Under the pieces are notes generated by a model, which saw only the letters and a program-made list of their open reading frames with translations, was not told where the DNA came from and searched no databases. From the NCBI GenBank assembly GCA_030628805.1, contig DAOVQG010000320.1:1-5360 (forward strand): a stretch of DNA of 5,360 nt, written 5' to 3'. Position numbers and translations under genes: made by a program. Position 1 is the stretch's first letter, and each line of letters starts with the position of its first letter. This document shows, one piece after another, positions 5,337 through 5,360 of the stretch. This DNA comes from JAGMDK01 sp023128695 (lineage in GTDB: Bacteria; Planctomycetota; Phycisphaerae; UBA1845; Fen-1342).

Positions 5337-5357
5337 TCGCGTTGCTCCGAATTGAAC
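5337..5357. repeat. Right copy of the imperfect 21-bp direct repeat
   Basis: It matches 371-391 at 18 of 21 positions in the same orientation. It ends 3 bases from the window edge, so whether similarity continues rightwards cannot be seen. The rest of 5157-5360 outside the listed repeats shows no gene. Confidence 0.35.
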
Positions 5358-5360
5358 CAC

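Noticed and set aside
5291..5360. Minus-strand frame entering from the right edge (starts WFNSEQREH, stop at 5293-5291)
   Set aside because: Only about 22 codons are visible, they match no family I know, and the frame is as likely chance as the tail of a gene.

Overview
The window holds one compact metabolic operon in a GC-rich genome. A fragment of a transposase gene lies at the left edge, and the intergenic DNA is unusually rich in palindromic repeats. No taxonomic marker gene is present. The GC-rich coding DNA and the abundance of short palindromes of the GGTGGCACGG and GTAG-hairpin types would fit an uncultured Planctomycetota or related PVC bacterium. That is a recollection-based inference with low confidence.

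Layout. Positions 1-89 (minus strand) encode the first ~29 residues of what looks like an IS1595-family transposase; the rest lies outside the window. Positions 90-657 hold no convincing gene. They contain a decayed ACCACAGAG-type repeat, a small hairpin, and a 73-bp MITE-like inverted repeat flanked by a perfect 5-bp direct repeat. Three co-directional plus-strand genes follow. The first (658-2877, 739 aa) fuses a 2-oxoacid:acceptor oxidoreductase gamma domain, a GltD-like FAD/NADPH oxidoreductase and a 2[4Fe-4S] ferredoxin (delta-like) domain. The second (best start GTG 3085, to 4254) is the alpha subunit. The third (4251-5156) is the TPP-binding beta subunit, overlapping alpha by 4 nt. Positions 5157-5360 hold more palindromic repeats, a short degenerate heptad repeat and nothing recognisable as a gene.

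How the genes work together. Alpha and beta form the TPP and 4Fe-4S catalytic core that oxidatively decarboxylates a 2-oxoacid to an acyl-CoA. In separate-subunit relatives electrons leave through gamma/delta to free ferredoxin. Here the ferredoxin-like domain is covalently joined to an NADPH-type flavoprotein domain, so the operon plausibly encodes a self-contained 2-oxoacid:NAD(P)+ oxidoreductase, or the reverse reductive enzyme. The closest precedent I know is the five-subunit phenylglyoxylate:NAD+ oxidoreductase (PadEFGHI) of Azoarcus, which has the same modules as separate proteins. The substrate cannot be read from the sequence.

The most distinctive non-coding feature is a REP/BIME-like array between the first two genes (2896-3044): three direct copies and one inverted copy of a GTAG-headed hairpin. 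A diverged relative after the third gene shows a compensatory base-pair change. The array stays open in frame with the alpha gene, so it is likely to mislead automated start calling.
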